A stretch of DNA of 64,000 nt from Siderastrea siderea (Eukaryota > Cnidaria > Anthozoa > Scleractinia > Rhizangiidae). Under the pieces are notes generated by a model. It was not told where the DNA came from and ran no database searches. It saw nothing but the letters and a program-made list of their open reading frames with translations. Every line of letters starts with the position of its first letter. Positions within the stretch are counted from its first letter, which is position 1. Both the position numbers and the translations under genes were made by a program. This document shows positions 25,441-36,810 of this stretch, piece after piece. Location: positions 11,901,953 to 11,965,952 of the forward strand of contig OZ034978.1 of the NCBI GenBank assembly GCA_964030785.1. Direction: 5' to 3'.

Positions 25441-27537
25441 AGGCGACTTAAAATAGAAAGGAATTGTTAAAGGTAACAGCTGCACACTCCGACGATACAT
25501 CTGGATGCTATTGTTCCCCCCATTAGTACCTGAGACTTAAAATAGAAAGGGATTGTTAAAGGTAACAGCCGCACACTCCGACGATAGATCTGGATGCTAC
25601 TGTTCCCCTCATTAGTAACTGAGACTTAAAATAGAAAGGAATTGTTAAAGGCAACAGTCGCACACTCCGACGATACATCTGGATGCCACTGTTCCCCTCA
25701 TTAGTAAATAAGACTTCAAATAGAAAGGGATTGTTAAAGGCAACAGTCGCACACTCCGACGATACATCTGGTTGCTACTGCTCCCCTCATTTGCTAATTT
25801 TCATTTTTATCTTTTGTGATCACTCCCTTAATTCTTATGATCTGTATGTGTTACAATGCATTGATATGTTGGGGAGAACGGTATTGGGATTAAAAGGGTC
25901 AATAAGGATTTCGGCAACCTAAGGTGAATCAGTTTTCCGCGTTGCTGATGGCAAGTAAAAGAAGTTAATGTCCGTAATGAAGAAATGTTGTTCTTTTTTT
26001 GTTTGTTTGGTTTCAAATGTATGGTTTCAAATGTATGAACGAACAAGAAAGTTGCATCAAAGGTTTTATTATTATGGCTACTTTAAAAATTTTTCGACAA
26101 CGTAGCCATACACCCATGAAAATCGGCAAAAGCATGCGCCACAAATTAAGACCAAGGTTGATTGAATCATTAATTTTTCATGCCACTTTGGCAAGATTTC
26201 CACGATACACGAACTGACTACGCCAAACACTGGGAAATAGTTTCCTTTTGAACATTTTTTAAAGCCTAAATCATTGTCACCAGTGGAATTGGCTCGTAAG
26301 CGGTCTAACTCAGGCCTGTTTCAAACGTAGAACTTTTTCAAGGGCCGAATTCGGGAAACAAATGCAAATTAGCAAAAACAACAGTTTTTGCTCTTTAGGT
26401 CGTCACGCAACGACTAAATAACGCCTGTGTAGGAGACTACACTAGGCTCGGCACATGAAAAATTCGACGTTTGAAACAAAATTCGGAACTCTGCGAGAAC
26501 TAGTCAAATGCATCATAGTTTGGCGAAAGTACGTAATAGTTATCTTTACGTCTTCTTGTGTCCTTAACATATTGCGTAACTTGAAAGTAGGTAAGCATTG
26601 AATGACGTCACCAAAGGAATTTATTTCTAACGCAATTTGAGCTTCAATTGCTGATTCATTGCTTACTAGCTTAAACTGAATTAGATAGTAAGACCTTTTA
26701 CTAATGCGCATCAGACCTTAAGTTCTTTGGAAATGGAAAAAGACATGAATTAAAATTCTTCGCAGCTTACAAGATTCTGCAGTTGTGACATATTGAAAAG
26801 TGGCTATGGTGGTAATAAGATATCAATTATGGCCAACAATGCATTTGCATTCTGATATTGCAAACCGCTTTTTCACCTGTCCTTTTGGTAAATAATGGCT
26901 TCATATTAATTTCAACAACCTGCAGAACTTGTTAAAAGTGTTCCGTGTTAGCTAGTGTGGCAGTTTGTCTGTGGAAAGACAAATTGAGCATCCGGACCAG
27001 CTGAGAAGGTAAGAGAAAGAACTCAATTTATTTGTACCGTTAAGTAGCTTGAAATATCGTGCAATTTAGTCGTAATAAATCTAACTGAAAGTATTGAGAT
27101 GTTAAAAAAGACCCAAGAATATTGCTTTAAAAAGTTAAGAGCCAGATTTTCTGCAAATTAGTTCAGTTCGTGTTAGCTAGTGTGGCAGTTTGTCTGTGGA
27201 AAGACAAATTGAGCATCCGGACCAGCTGAGAAGGTAAGAGAAAGAACTCAATTTATTTGTACCGTTAAGTAGCTTGAAATATCGTGCAATTTAGTCGTAA
27301 TAAATCTAACTGAAAGTATTGAGATGTTAAAAAAGACCCAAGAATATTGCTTTAAAAAGTTAAGAGCCAGATTTTCTGCAAATTAGTTCAGTTCGTTATT
27401 TAAAAAGACAAGCCTTTCCACCCCGCGCAGGTGTTTTCTCATGTGGGTCTTTAAATCCAGATCTAACTGGAAATTGAATAACTGCTCTCTGTAATTTGGT
27501 GAAAAACCCGTAGAACCTTGAACAAATTCTCGGAGCA
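25441..27537. repeat. 2,097-bp tandem unit, copy 2
   Basis: It begins with four 89-bp minisatellite units (25441-25797), followed by the unique part of the unit. It includes an internal 225-bp direct duplication (first copy from 26944, second from 27169, each starting CGTGTTAGCTAG). Short ORFs recur at exactly +2,097 in copy 3. No real gene. Confidence 0.9.
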
Positions 27538-29414
27538 AGGCGACTTAAAATAGAAAGGAATTGTTAAAGGTAACAGCTGCACACTCCGACGATACATCTG
27601 GATGCTATTGTTCCCCCCATTAGTACCTGAGACTTAAAATAGAAAGGGATTGTTAAAGGTAACAGCCGCACACTCCGACGATAGATCTGGATGCTACTGT
27701 TCCCCTCATTAGTAACTGAGACTTAAAATAGAAAGGAATTGTTAAAGGCAACAGTCGCACACTCCGACGATACATCTGGATGCCACTGTTCCCCTCATTA
27801 GTAAATAAGACTTCAAATAGAAAGGGATTGTTAAAGGCAACAGTCGCACACTCCGACGATACATCTGGTTGCTACTGCTCCCCTCATTTGCTAATTTTCA
27901 TTTTTATCTTTTGTGATCACTCCCTTAATTCTTATGATCTGTATGTGTTACAATGCATTGATATGTTGGGGAGAACGGTATTGGGATTAAAAGGGTCAAT
28001 AAGGATTTCGGCAACCTAAGGTGAATCAGTTTTCCGCGTTGCTGATGGCAAGTAAAAGAAGTTAATGTCCGTAATGAAGAAATGTTGTTCTTTTTTTGTT
28101 TGTTTGGTTTCAAATGTATGGTTTCAAATGTATGAACGAACAAGAAAGTTGCATCAAAGGTTTTATTATTATGGCTACTTTAAAAATTTTTCGACAACGT
28201 AGCCATACACCCATGAAAATCGGCAAAAGCATGCGCCACAAATTAAGACCAAGGTTGATTGAATCATTAATTTTTCATGCCACTTTGGCAAGATTTCCAC
28301 GATACACGAACTGACTACGCCAAACACTGGGAAATAGTTTCCTTTTGAACATTTTTTAAAGCCTAAATCATTGTCACCAGTGGAATTGGCTCGTAAGCGG
28401 TCTAACTCAGGCCTGTTTCAAACGTAGAACTTTTTCAAGGGCCGAATTCGGGAAACAAATGCACATTAGCAAAAACAACAGCTTTTGCTCTTTAGGTCGT
28501 CACGCAACGACTAAATAACGCCTGTTTAGGAGACTACACTAGGCTCGGCACATGAAAAATTCGACGTTTGAAACAAAATTCGGAACTCGAGAACTAGTCA
28601 AATGCATCGTAGTTTGGCGAAAGTACGTAATAGTTATCTTTACGTCTTCTTGTGTCCTTAACATATTGCGTAACTTGAAAGTAGGTAAGCATTGAATGAC
28701 GTCACCAAAGGAATTTATTTCTAACGCAATTTGAGCTTCAATTGCTGATTCATTGCTTACTAGCTTAAACTGAATTAGATAGTAAGACCTTTTACTAATG
28801 CGCATCAGACCTTAAGTTCTTTGGAAATGGAAAAAGACATGAATTAAAATTCTTCGCAGCTTACAAGATTCTGCAGTTGTGACATATTGAAAAGTGGCTA
28901 TGGTGGTAATAAGATATCAATTATGGCCAACAATGCATTTGCATTCTGATATTGCAAACCGCTTTTTCACCTGTCCTTTTGGTAAATAATGGCTTCATAT
29001 TAATTTCAACAACCTGCAGAACTTGTTAAAAGTGTTCCGTGTTAGCTAGTGTGGAAGTTTGTCTGTGGAAAGACAAATTGAGCATCCGGACCAGCTGAGA
29101 AGGTAAGAGAAAGAACTCAATTTATTTGTACCGTTAAGTAGCTTGAAATATCGTGCAATTTAGTCGTAATAAATCTAACTGAAAGTATTGAGATGTTAAA
29201 AAAGACCCAAGAATATTGCTTTAAAAAGTTAAGAGCCAGATTTTCTGCAAATTAGTTCAGTTCGTTATTTAAAAAGACAAGCCTTTCCACCCCGCGCAGG
29301 TGTTTTCTCATGTGGGTCTTTAAATCCAGATCTAACTGGAAATTGAATAACTGCTCTCTGTAATTTGGTGAAAAAACCCGTAGAACCTTGAACAAATTCT
29401 CGGAGCAAGGCGAG
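27538..29414. repeat. tandem unit, copy 3
   Basis: Nearly identical to copy 2 but without the 225-bp internal duplication, so it ends earlier at GCAAGGCGA. Differences from copy 2 are a few scattered substitutions and a 3-bp change near 28588. Confidence 0.9.
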
Positions 29415-30420
29415 ATCTAACAAAAATTATAATTCACATGTGACACCAAGATAATTAGACTTCAATCCTGCAGTGCGGCACCGGGTGAAAGCGAGTTTTC
29501 TCAACACTGCACCAAAATTCGGCTCCCCACCTTTTTACTATACAGATCAATATGTAGAATTTTGTCTCTCGTTCGGTATGGATTTTAGCGATCAATACCC
29601 GGTAGTTCAAAGAAGGGTTATGAGCCCCAGCTTAAGCATCGGGTTTTAATTCAGTTTTATAGGCTTAACTACAACAGGATTGGATTCCTGTAATTCTCTT
29701 TTGCCCTACCCTAATTCTGACTTTGTAGCTGTCAAACTTACTTTACTTAAATTTAGCAGTAGAGACGCTTTTAAACTGAAAAGAAAGAGAAACCTTGGTT
29801 AGCTTTAAATCGAGGGTTAACGTAAGCGTTAATCGGCTATCGAAAAACCGGGTCTAAAACTTAAGATAGGGGGTGCAAATCATATATTTTAGTCTGAAAC
29901 TGAAGGTGGAAATTTTGAGACGCGAGCGGGACACATCGAACTACCAGAAATTCGAAAAGGTATTTGCCTCATGGGATCAAGATAATGTTAGTTTCTGCCC
30001 TTTATATAAGAAAGCATCCTCGTTTATCGCGAATTAAATAAAAATGCTACAGAGTTTGAAACACGACTTGCTCAATAACATTCGGCAACTTTTGCGTAAA
30101 TTGTCTAACAAGTGGCAAAAAGCTTCCTTGTGCAGTTTCGAGACGTTTTCCAGCGTTCCCTCAATCGTTGGAAACATATGACTCGACTTGGACCTACCTT
30201 TTGCAAAGAGGAAAACGACCTCTTTCACTGAAGCAATACTATTGCGGAAGACTTTGAAAAACAGATATTACACCAGTATCCGAACCAAGCTGTAACGTAT
30301 TGCTTAGTAGACAAACTTCTACGTATTTTCTAAGCGTTTCTTCTCGAATTTTTCTTTTCCAAACAATTTCACAAAGAAATTTTACCATGACGAGACGCTA
30401 CGGGGTCTAACTGGAAGTAC
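29415..30420. other. host non-coding DNA, no gene seen
   Basis: Single-copy within the window, AT-rich, no supported ORF. It ends with the 34-bp word at 30387 that is shared with 14654. Confidence 0.4.
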
Positions 30421-32115
30421 CAACCCCCCCCCCCCCCCCCCGCAAAAAAATAATAAAAAAACAAAATATAACATAACATAACAAAAATGCAGACCTTAAA
30501 ATACCTCCTACAGCTAGTAACAATTTATTTTTAATCTTTCCTCATTCAACTGTACATATCATTGTTTGCCCCAATTCTCTAGACCTACACTAGCATAAGT
30601 ACAGATCCAGGAATAGGATTTATAGAAACAGGTCATGAAATAACATCATTGTGACACCATCAAAGGCTTTTTTAACTAGCATGTTCTTTGTAAATAGTGA
30701 TCTAAGGAATGCTAAACCTAAAAACTATGTTTAGAACAAATAAACTTTATTATCATTTGCCAATAAATTATTAACATGCTGTGTGCAAATATGAACCGAG
30801 AGTTAATTCCAATCAAAATCAATATTAATCAATGATAGTCAATAACAATCAATAGTCACTCAACTTTTAAGCTTTGAATTGTATTGATTTCCATAACCAG
30901 TCAATTCATTGGAATTGATTATTATTGATTATATTGACTATTTGTTTTCATTGTTTGATACTGCCAGGCAGAAGGCAACAGCCACACACTGTGATGACAG
31001 ATTTGAATGCTACTGCTCCCCTTATTAGTAGCTAACTTTTAATTGAAAGGGATTGTTAAAGGTAACAGTCACACACACCGACGATAGATCTGAATGTTAC
31101 TGTTCCCCTCATTAGTAACTGAGACTTAAAATAGAAAGGAATTGTTAAAGGTAACAGCTGCACACTCCGACGATACATCTGGATGCTATTGTTCCCCTCA
31201 TTAGTACCTGAGACTTAAAATAGAAAGGGATTGTTAACGGTAACAGCCGCACACTCCGACGATAGATCTGGATGCTACTGTTCCCCTCATTAGTAACTGA
31301 GACTTAAAATAGAAAGGAATTGTTAAAGGCAACAGTCGCACAGTCCGACGATACATCTGGATGCCACTGTTCCCCTCATTAGTAAATAAGACTTCAAATA
31401 GAAAGGGATTGTTAGAGGCAACAGTCGCACACTCCGACGATACATCTGGTTGCTACTGCTCCCCTCGTTAGCAACTGAGACTTCAAATACAAAGGAATAC
31501 GATACATCTGGATGCTACTGCTCCCCTCATTAGTAACTGAGGCTTCAAATAGAAAAGGATTGTTAAAGGTAACAGTCGCACACTCCGACGATACATCTGG
31601 ATGCTACTGCTCCCCTCATTAGCAACTGAGACTTCAAATACAAAGGAATTGTTAAAGGTAACATTCGCACAAACCGATGATACATTTGGATGCTACTGTT
31701 CCCCTCATTAGTTAACTGAGACTTAAAATAGAAAGGAATTGTTAAAGGTAACAGTTGCACACTCCGACGATACATCTGGATGCTACTGTTCCTTTCGTTA
31801 GTAACTGAGACTTAAAATAGAAAAGAATTGTTAAGGTAACAGTTGCACACTCTGACGATACATCTGGATGCTACTGTTCCCCTCATTAGTAACTGAGACT
31901 TAAAATAGAAAGGAATTGTTAAAGGTAACAGTCGCACACTCCGACGATGCATCTGGATGCTACTGTTCCCCTCATTAGTAACTGAGACTTAAAATAGAAA
32001 GGAATTGTTAAAGGTAACAGTCGCACACTCCGACGATACATCTGGATGCTACTGTTCCCCTTATTAGTAACTGAGACTTAAAATAGTTTAAGGGATTGTT
32101 AAAGGTAACAGTTGT
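30421..32115. repeat. poly-C block and long 89-bp minisatellite array D
   Basis: 30421-31140 repeats 16380-17100. The 89-bp array then continues for about 11-12 units to about 32115, more than in the other arrays, with one shortened unit near 31490. This is the largest array in the window. Confidence 0.85.
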
Positions 32116-32836
32116 CGACAGGTGACCTATCTCAGGGACACTAATGTTAACTTTGTTACTAACTGTAGTTTTCAAGTTGGAAGGGACTGTTAAAATAAGG
32201 CAAAATGCAGTACACTCTGGCATTACATCAACACCACTAAGGCAAAATGTAGTGTGCCAGTCCTATTCTTGGCAGGATTCAAATCTCAGTAGGCATTCTT
32301 CATATATTTAATTGGTAGAGCATGTTCCATGGTATCTTTTTAATTTCCTAAGGTCTCTTTCCATGGGACCTGAAAAATGACAGTGCATGCATTAAGCAAT
32401 GATATATATTAAGTTACTATCAGTGATAAAGTATCACCATAATGGAAGGTATGAATTACATGCAGAACATTTTGACTTGATATTTCTTAATTGGTCTAAA
32501 ATGGTGACACTGAAAACCACAATTCAGTGATGGGATTTTAGCAAACTTTGTCTATGATGGTAAACTCATTTGGCTGGCAACTTCACCAACAATGTGCCTT
32601 AGGCCTTAAATCTACTCTTGCAGGCTTAAGCTTATGTCCCAAAAATGGTACAGGCAATAAAACAAATCCTGAAAAGGCAGTGTCATGTTAATTATTTGTA
32701 AAAAAAAAAAGAAAAAAAAACATGATCAGTTTTACACACCTGACATTGAGTTCACACAGATACTGTGTTTTGCATCTGCTGTTTGATGTCCTTCCTTCTT
32801 TTGCACAGTTAGACTGATGCCAAGGTTAACTGGGCC
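32116..32836. other. host non-coding DNA
   Basis: No gene seen. An A-rich tract lies at 32700-32719. Confidence 0.4.
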
Positions 32837-32941
32837 TTAACTTCTCAGTGCATTGTTTGCATCTTGTGGTGAATCAGCTTTGTAGGCAACCACCACAGTA
32901 GAATCCAGAAGTTGTTTGAGTATTTTGCAGTTCCAGTTGAC
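32837..32941 (-). CDS. possible terminal exon of an unidentified host gene
   Basis: On the minus strand a pyrimidine-rich CTAG acceptor (bases 32942-32945) is followed by 34 sense codons and a TAA (32839-32837). The peptide contains WNCKILKQLLDSTVVVAYK and then a helix-like Ala/Asn tail. A donor AAAAAG|GTAAGC at about 34,645 on the same strand would join in frame, but no start codon was found there. No family is recognised. The exon is supported by composition and a splice site only. Confidence 0.3.
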   Translation of the reverse strand, partial: VNWNCKILKQLLDSTVVVAYKADSPQDANNALRS

Positions 32942-33331
32942 CTAGAGGAAAAAAGTAACATTTTTATTTTAACAGTTCTTAATAAAACTCTCTTACAGCT
33001 GTAATCAAACTCTCAGGTGAGGTCTAATATGAACACCAATGTTAACTTTTCAGGGGTTTAGTTCTTTGCTGTTTCTTGTGTTACTATAGCTAGATGTTAT
33101 GTAAGTCAAATGATCAAGTAGAAACCTAAACAGGAGGAAAATGTTATATTCAGCAGGATAAAACACATGATAATGAGAAGAAAGAATAAAAATTGCTTGA
33201 AAAAAAGTCATGTTCAAGAATCCCATTACGACCAAAAAGACCAATTTTATCTAAAAGAATTCATGACTACAGCAACCAAAACTGCAGATGTAGGTATGCA
33301 TGTCAACTCTACATGTATCTGGGAGACCCCT

Positions 33332-33816
33332 CAATCAATAAATCAATCAATCAATCAATCAATAAACTTTATTTACCCTCGAGTTTACAGTGTAGCACTC
33401 AAGTGCTAACATCTTCGAGCCAACTACATTAATAAATAATTATAATAAAAAGTTAATTCTATATAACAAATAAGATAACTAACTACCTAGACAACTAACT
33501 TGCAAATTATCATGATGTAGAAAGGTTTGCAGTTCCTGCCCTTTTAAGTAAATTATTGTTCCCCGTAGATATCAGTCGTCGAAAAGAAGTAAAATCAGAA
33601 ATAGTGCGGTAATGGTCAGGAAGAGAATTCCAAGATGTTGCTGCCAAGTAACTAAAGGAATTGCGACCATAAGAAGTGGTCAATGGTTTGGGCAAACAGA
33701 GCATATTATGTCCTCTTAAAAAATGGGTGCGAGAGCGTAAATGAAACATATCTTTTAAATATCTTGGATAATCAGAAAAATGAAGACATTTAAAAATAGT
33801 AAGAATCATGTTCATC
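33332..33816 (-). mobile_element. 3' fragment of a CR1/L2-like LINE
   Basis: A minus-strand ORF of about 100 codons ends at 33510 and reads like the last part of a non-LTR reverse transcriptase protein (TSYGRNSFSYLAATSWNSLP, then FRRL near the end). It is followed on that strand by an untranslated tail with AATAAAG and a simple (TTGA)n repeat at 33332-33365, as for CR1/L2 elements. It is 5'-truncated, so it is dead. Confidence 0.75.
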
Positions 33817-36416
33817 TTGATATCATTTTCAAGGAAGAAAAATCATCATATGTTAATATATACCTGAAACAGTGTCAAATAGTTCTACACTGATTAGACT
33901 CGTGGATACCCAAAAATTTAAAAATTAAATCACCCAGTCTATTGTTTCGGTCACAAAATCTCCTAGACAACAGCAATCTTGGATCTTTCTTCCAAAAAAA
34001 AAAAAAATAAATAAATAAATACAATAAGATAAGATTACAGAAATCGTTTCCACACAGCAAATATATCGTTTCTTTCTAAATGGGAAAGAAATTGGAAACG
34101 CCCAGGAGTACTCAGGAAAGGTTGTAATTGAGAATTGAGGTTGAACTTTCAGGCTCCCAATTTCAGAACGGTCAGAATAAGCTGGACATATTTCATCAAC
34201 AATTATATTTCTACGTCTTCGCCATTCAATTACCTTTCATTGAGGTCTGTCTCGGCCTTTAAATAGCGGAAATTTAACGCCAAAATGAAATCTCCCAGTA
34301 GTAATTTTCTTGTTTTGGGCTATGTACGCCATTTTGAATTCTCATTGGAAAACCGCTGTTCAAAGTGTTTCCGTTCTCACAAAGCCTACTGTGTGACAAT
34401 GGCGCAAAAGTGCGGGTCGATGAACAACTCATTATTTTTTTATTCCTTGCAACGCAAGAATCGTATCAAAGAACAATTTTGCTACAAAAGACGCGACCTA
34501 ATAAAACGATCGCAAATCACTTTCAAAAACAAAACATCTAGAATTTTTTTTCCAAATTCCTTTCATTTTGTGTTGTGATTACATAAGACAGGAAGTCAGA
34601 ATTGATTGTAGTGAACTCAACACTGACTCAAAGCTAGGGCTTACCTTTTTGAGGAGCTGCTTGGTGAGATCGGCAAGAAAATACAATAGAAGATGGCAGT
34701 GGCGTCACCAAACGGCAATTGCAGGGATCGAGCTCACGGCCATGTGAGTGCAAGCTGACAGCTTCACCCGCCAAGGCTGAAAAAACCTTCCAAACGTCTC
34801 TTCTTAAAATAACCGCAAATTCGGCGCATGGCGAAGAAATATCGCAAACAAACCAAACGAAGAAGGCACGATTTCGTACTTTCCCTGGTACGGGGCACTT
34901 CGCGCGCTTCACTTTGCTACCCATGTGGGAATATCGAAATAAATTGTTGTTGTTGTTATAATATCATCCGGAGAGCGGGCGGGGAACTTCTTTCTGTTTG
35001 TTACAATCTAACAGTTCCTGGCTTTTATCTGAGAAGTGGACGAACAGCACTTTCCTCGGAGCCATCGACCGGCAGTTCTATTTTAACCTCGAAGAGACCG
35101 TATTCTCAAATGACCTATTAAAACATGTGACTCATGAAATTCGTCACTCGTCAAGCCTTAATTTGAGCCTGACATGTATCCTATTTGATCCCCATTTACC
35201 ACGCTTTGTTGACAGAAATTTAATTACCGAGTAAACCGCAACTTAATTAATTCGGAAATCGGGTACTTCCAGTTCAAACCCACTTGCGTCTTGCCATGGT
35301 ACCCCGTACTTTTCCTAACGTTAATTGTGGCCAATGCATTCAGCGGAAAATGGTCCCGAACATCTTTTTGAATTTTATTGAGTCTTTACATGGTTGTTTT
35401 GCTTATAGTAACAGAAAAGCATCAAGAAAAGAACCAGCAGAATATTAATTTTAAGAACTACATAATTCAATAGGTGTGAAGGTTATTAAATTTAACCGAG
35501 TTGCTAGCTTATACATGTATTATTTGAAAGCATGTCGAAGTGAAGGTTCTTTGGTAACATTTTAGAGAAATACTCTTCGAATAGCAGTTCAGTTTAGCAA
35601 GGCTTTCCATGAATTTTTCGTGACTAACCTTCGGCCTAAGAAACAGGTCATGCCAAGATTCGTGCTTTGACTATGGGTGCCCGAAGGCAGACGTTTTATC
35701 GTTCTTCTATTCTTCTACTAGAAGATTTGTCTTGGAGACTTCGGTTCGGTAGCAACTATTTTGTACAACGTTATGCAAAAAACAACGGTTATGTATAGGC
35801 AAGAGAAGCCTGTTACCTCCATATTTCCGATGAACTTTGGAGCTATTTTGGCCTCAGTAATGATACCAAATAGACGACTACACTTCCCGTTTTCCTGGGA
35901 AAAGCACTTATTTTTAACAATTGTTTTGCGAAATATTTTTTTAATGACTCAGTCAATTCCAAGCTATTTGCCCATGCATGCATTTGTCATTTGTTGTTTG
36001 ATCCGCAGAAACTTTGAAAAGTAAAAGTTGTAAACTAAGGTGTTTTACGTTTTGGCAGCAAAATGTCCAGAAACTTTATTAAATTTATGTTAATGCAAAA
36101 AATTGACGTTACTTGCAAACCTTGGCAGTTTTCATAGCAAACCTCGGAATACTTTCTCGATACTTGCAGTAAAGCTCTTCAGAATCATGCACGCAACGTA
36201 TGAAAACACATCGTCTGAAATTGTTTCTAGACCATCATGTGCCTTTGTCTGTTTCATAACGGCCGGGATTAAGGGCGATTGGTTGAGTTAGAAAAGAGAT
36301 TTCAGCAAGAGGCCGTTAGATTATAATGGTATCTTAGAAAGTAACCACAATTTAAACTTAAGAAAGTTTCCATTTGTTATGTTTCCTTAAAGTTGAAAAG
36401 GAAAAGAAAAAAGAAA
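33817..36416. other. host intergenic DNA, no gene supported
   Basis: Several ORFs of 60-100 codons occur but none shows domain, splice or composition support. A (AAAT)n tract lies near 34000-34020. Confidence 0.35.
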
Positions 36417-36665
36417 ATGAATGCTGTTATGAAGATCATCATCATGTTCGCCCTGTTTAACACTGCTCACTCGGGTCCTTTGGCCTATGGCATTTGTCAA
36501 AGCGGATGTAATGCAGTTTGGGTGGCCTGTGTAGCTGCTGGAGGAGGAGTAGCAGGGGTATCCACTGGGGGAGTGGCAGTTCCGGCGGCTATTTTGGCGT
36601 GTAATGCTGCCCAAGGAGTGTGCATGGCTGGATGTGTTGCTGCTGGACTCTCGCCGACCCTGTAA
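36417..36665 (+). CDS. small secreted glycine-rich protein with six mirror-spaced cysteines
   Basis: This is 82 aa from the ATG at 36417 (a second ATG at 36429 is equally possible). A hydrophobic signal peptide (MKIIIMFALFNTAHS) precedes a mature part with CxxxCx6C, a Gly/Val/Ala-rich middle (GGGVAGVSTGGVAVPAA), then Cx6CxxxC, a mirror image of the first half. I associate this with an uncharacterised small secreted family in invertebrates. AATAAA follows at 36805-36810, so a single-exon transcript is plausible. The mature part is uncharged and hydrophobic, suggesting a membrane-active or packed disulfide peptide, but no function is known. Confidence 0.65.
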   Translation: MNAVMKIIIMFALFNTAHSGPLAYGICQSGCNAVWVACVAAGGGVAGVSTGGVAVPAAILACNAAQGVCMAGCVAAGLSPTL

Positions 36666-36804
36666 TCCAGCACAAGCCTAACTGGTGTCAGGCAAACATT
36701 GGCTGTTTTTTGTAGTTAGATAACATCTTTGAGCGTTGTTATCTTCGTTGCTCTTAGTTCTCGCGGCCTTAACTTTAACAAGTTAAAAATTCGTTTTCGT
36801 TTGG

Positions 36805-36810
36805 AATAAA
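36805..36810 (+). terminator. polyadenylation signal of the small secreted protein gene
   Basis: AATAAA is 139 bp after the stop, followed by an A-rich tract. Confidence 0.5.

Noticed and set aside
25683..28805. Recurring 72-89-codon ORFs in the 2.1-kb units
   Set aside because: Their identical recurrence follows from DNA duplication; no homology, start context or codon bias supports genes.
16920..32115. CRISPR array
   Set aside because: The 89-bp repeats are contiguous tandem units without unique spacers, in a eukaryotic context.
31563..32223. Minus-strand ORFs in the minisatellite
   Set aside because: An 89-bp period shifts frame each unit; the ORFs are repeat artefacts.
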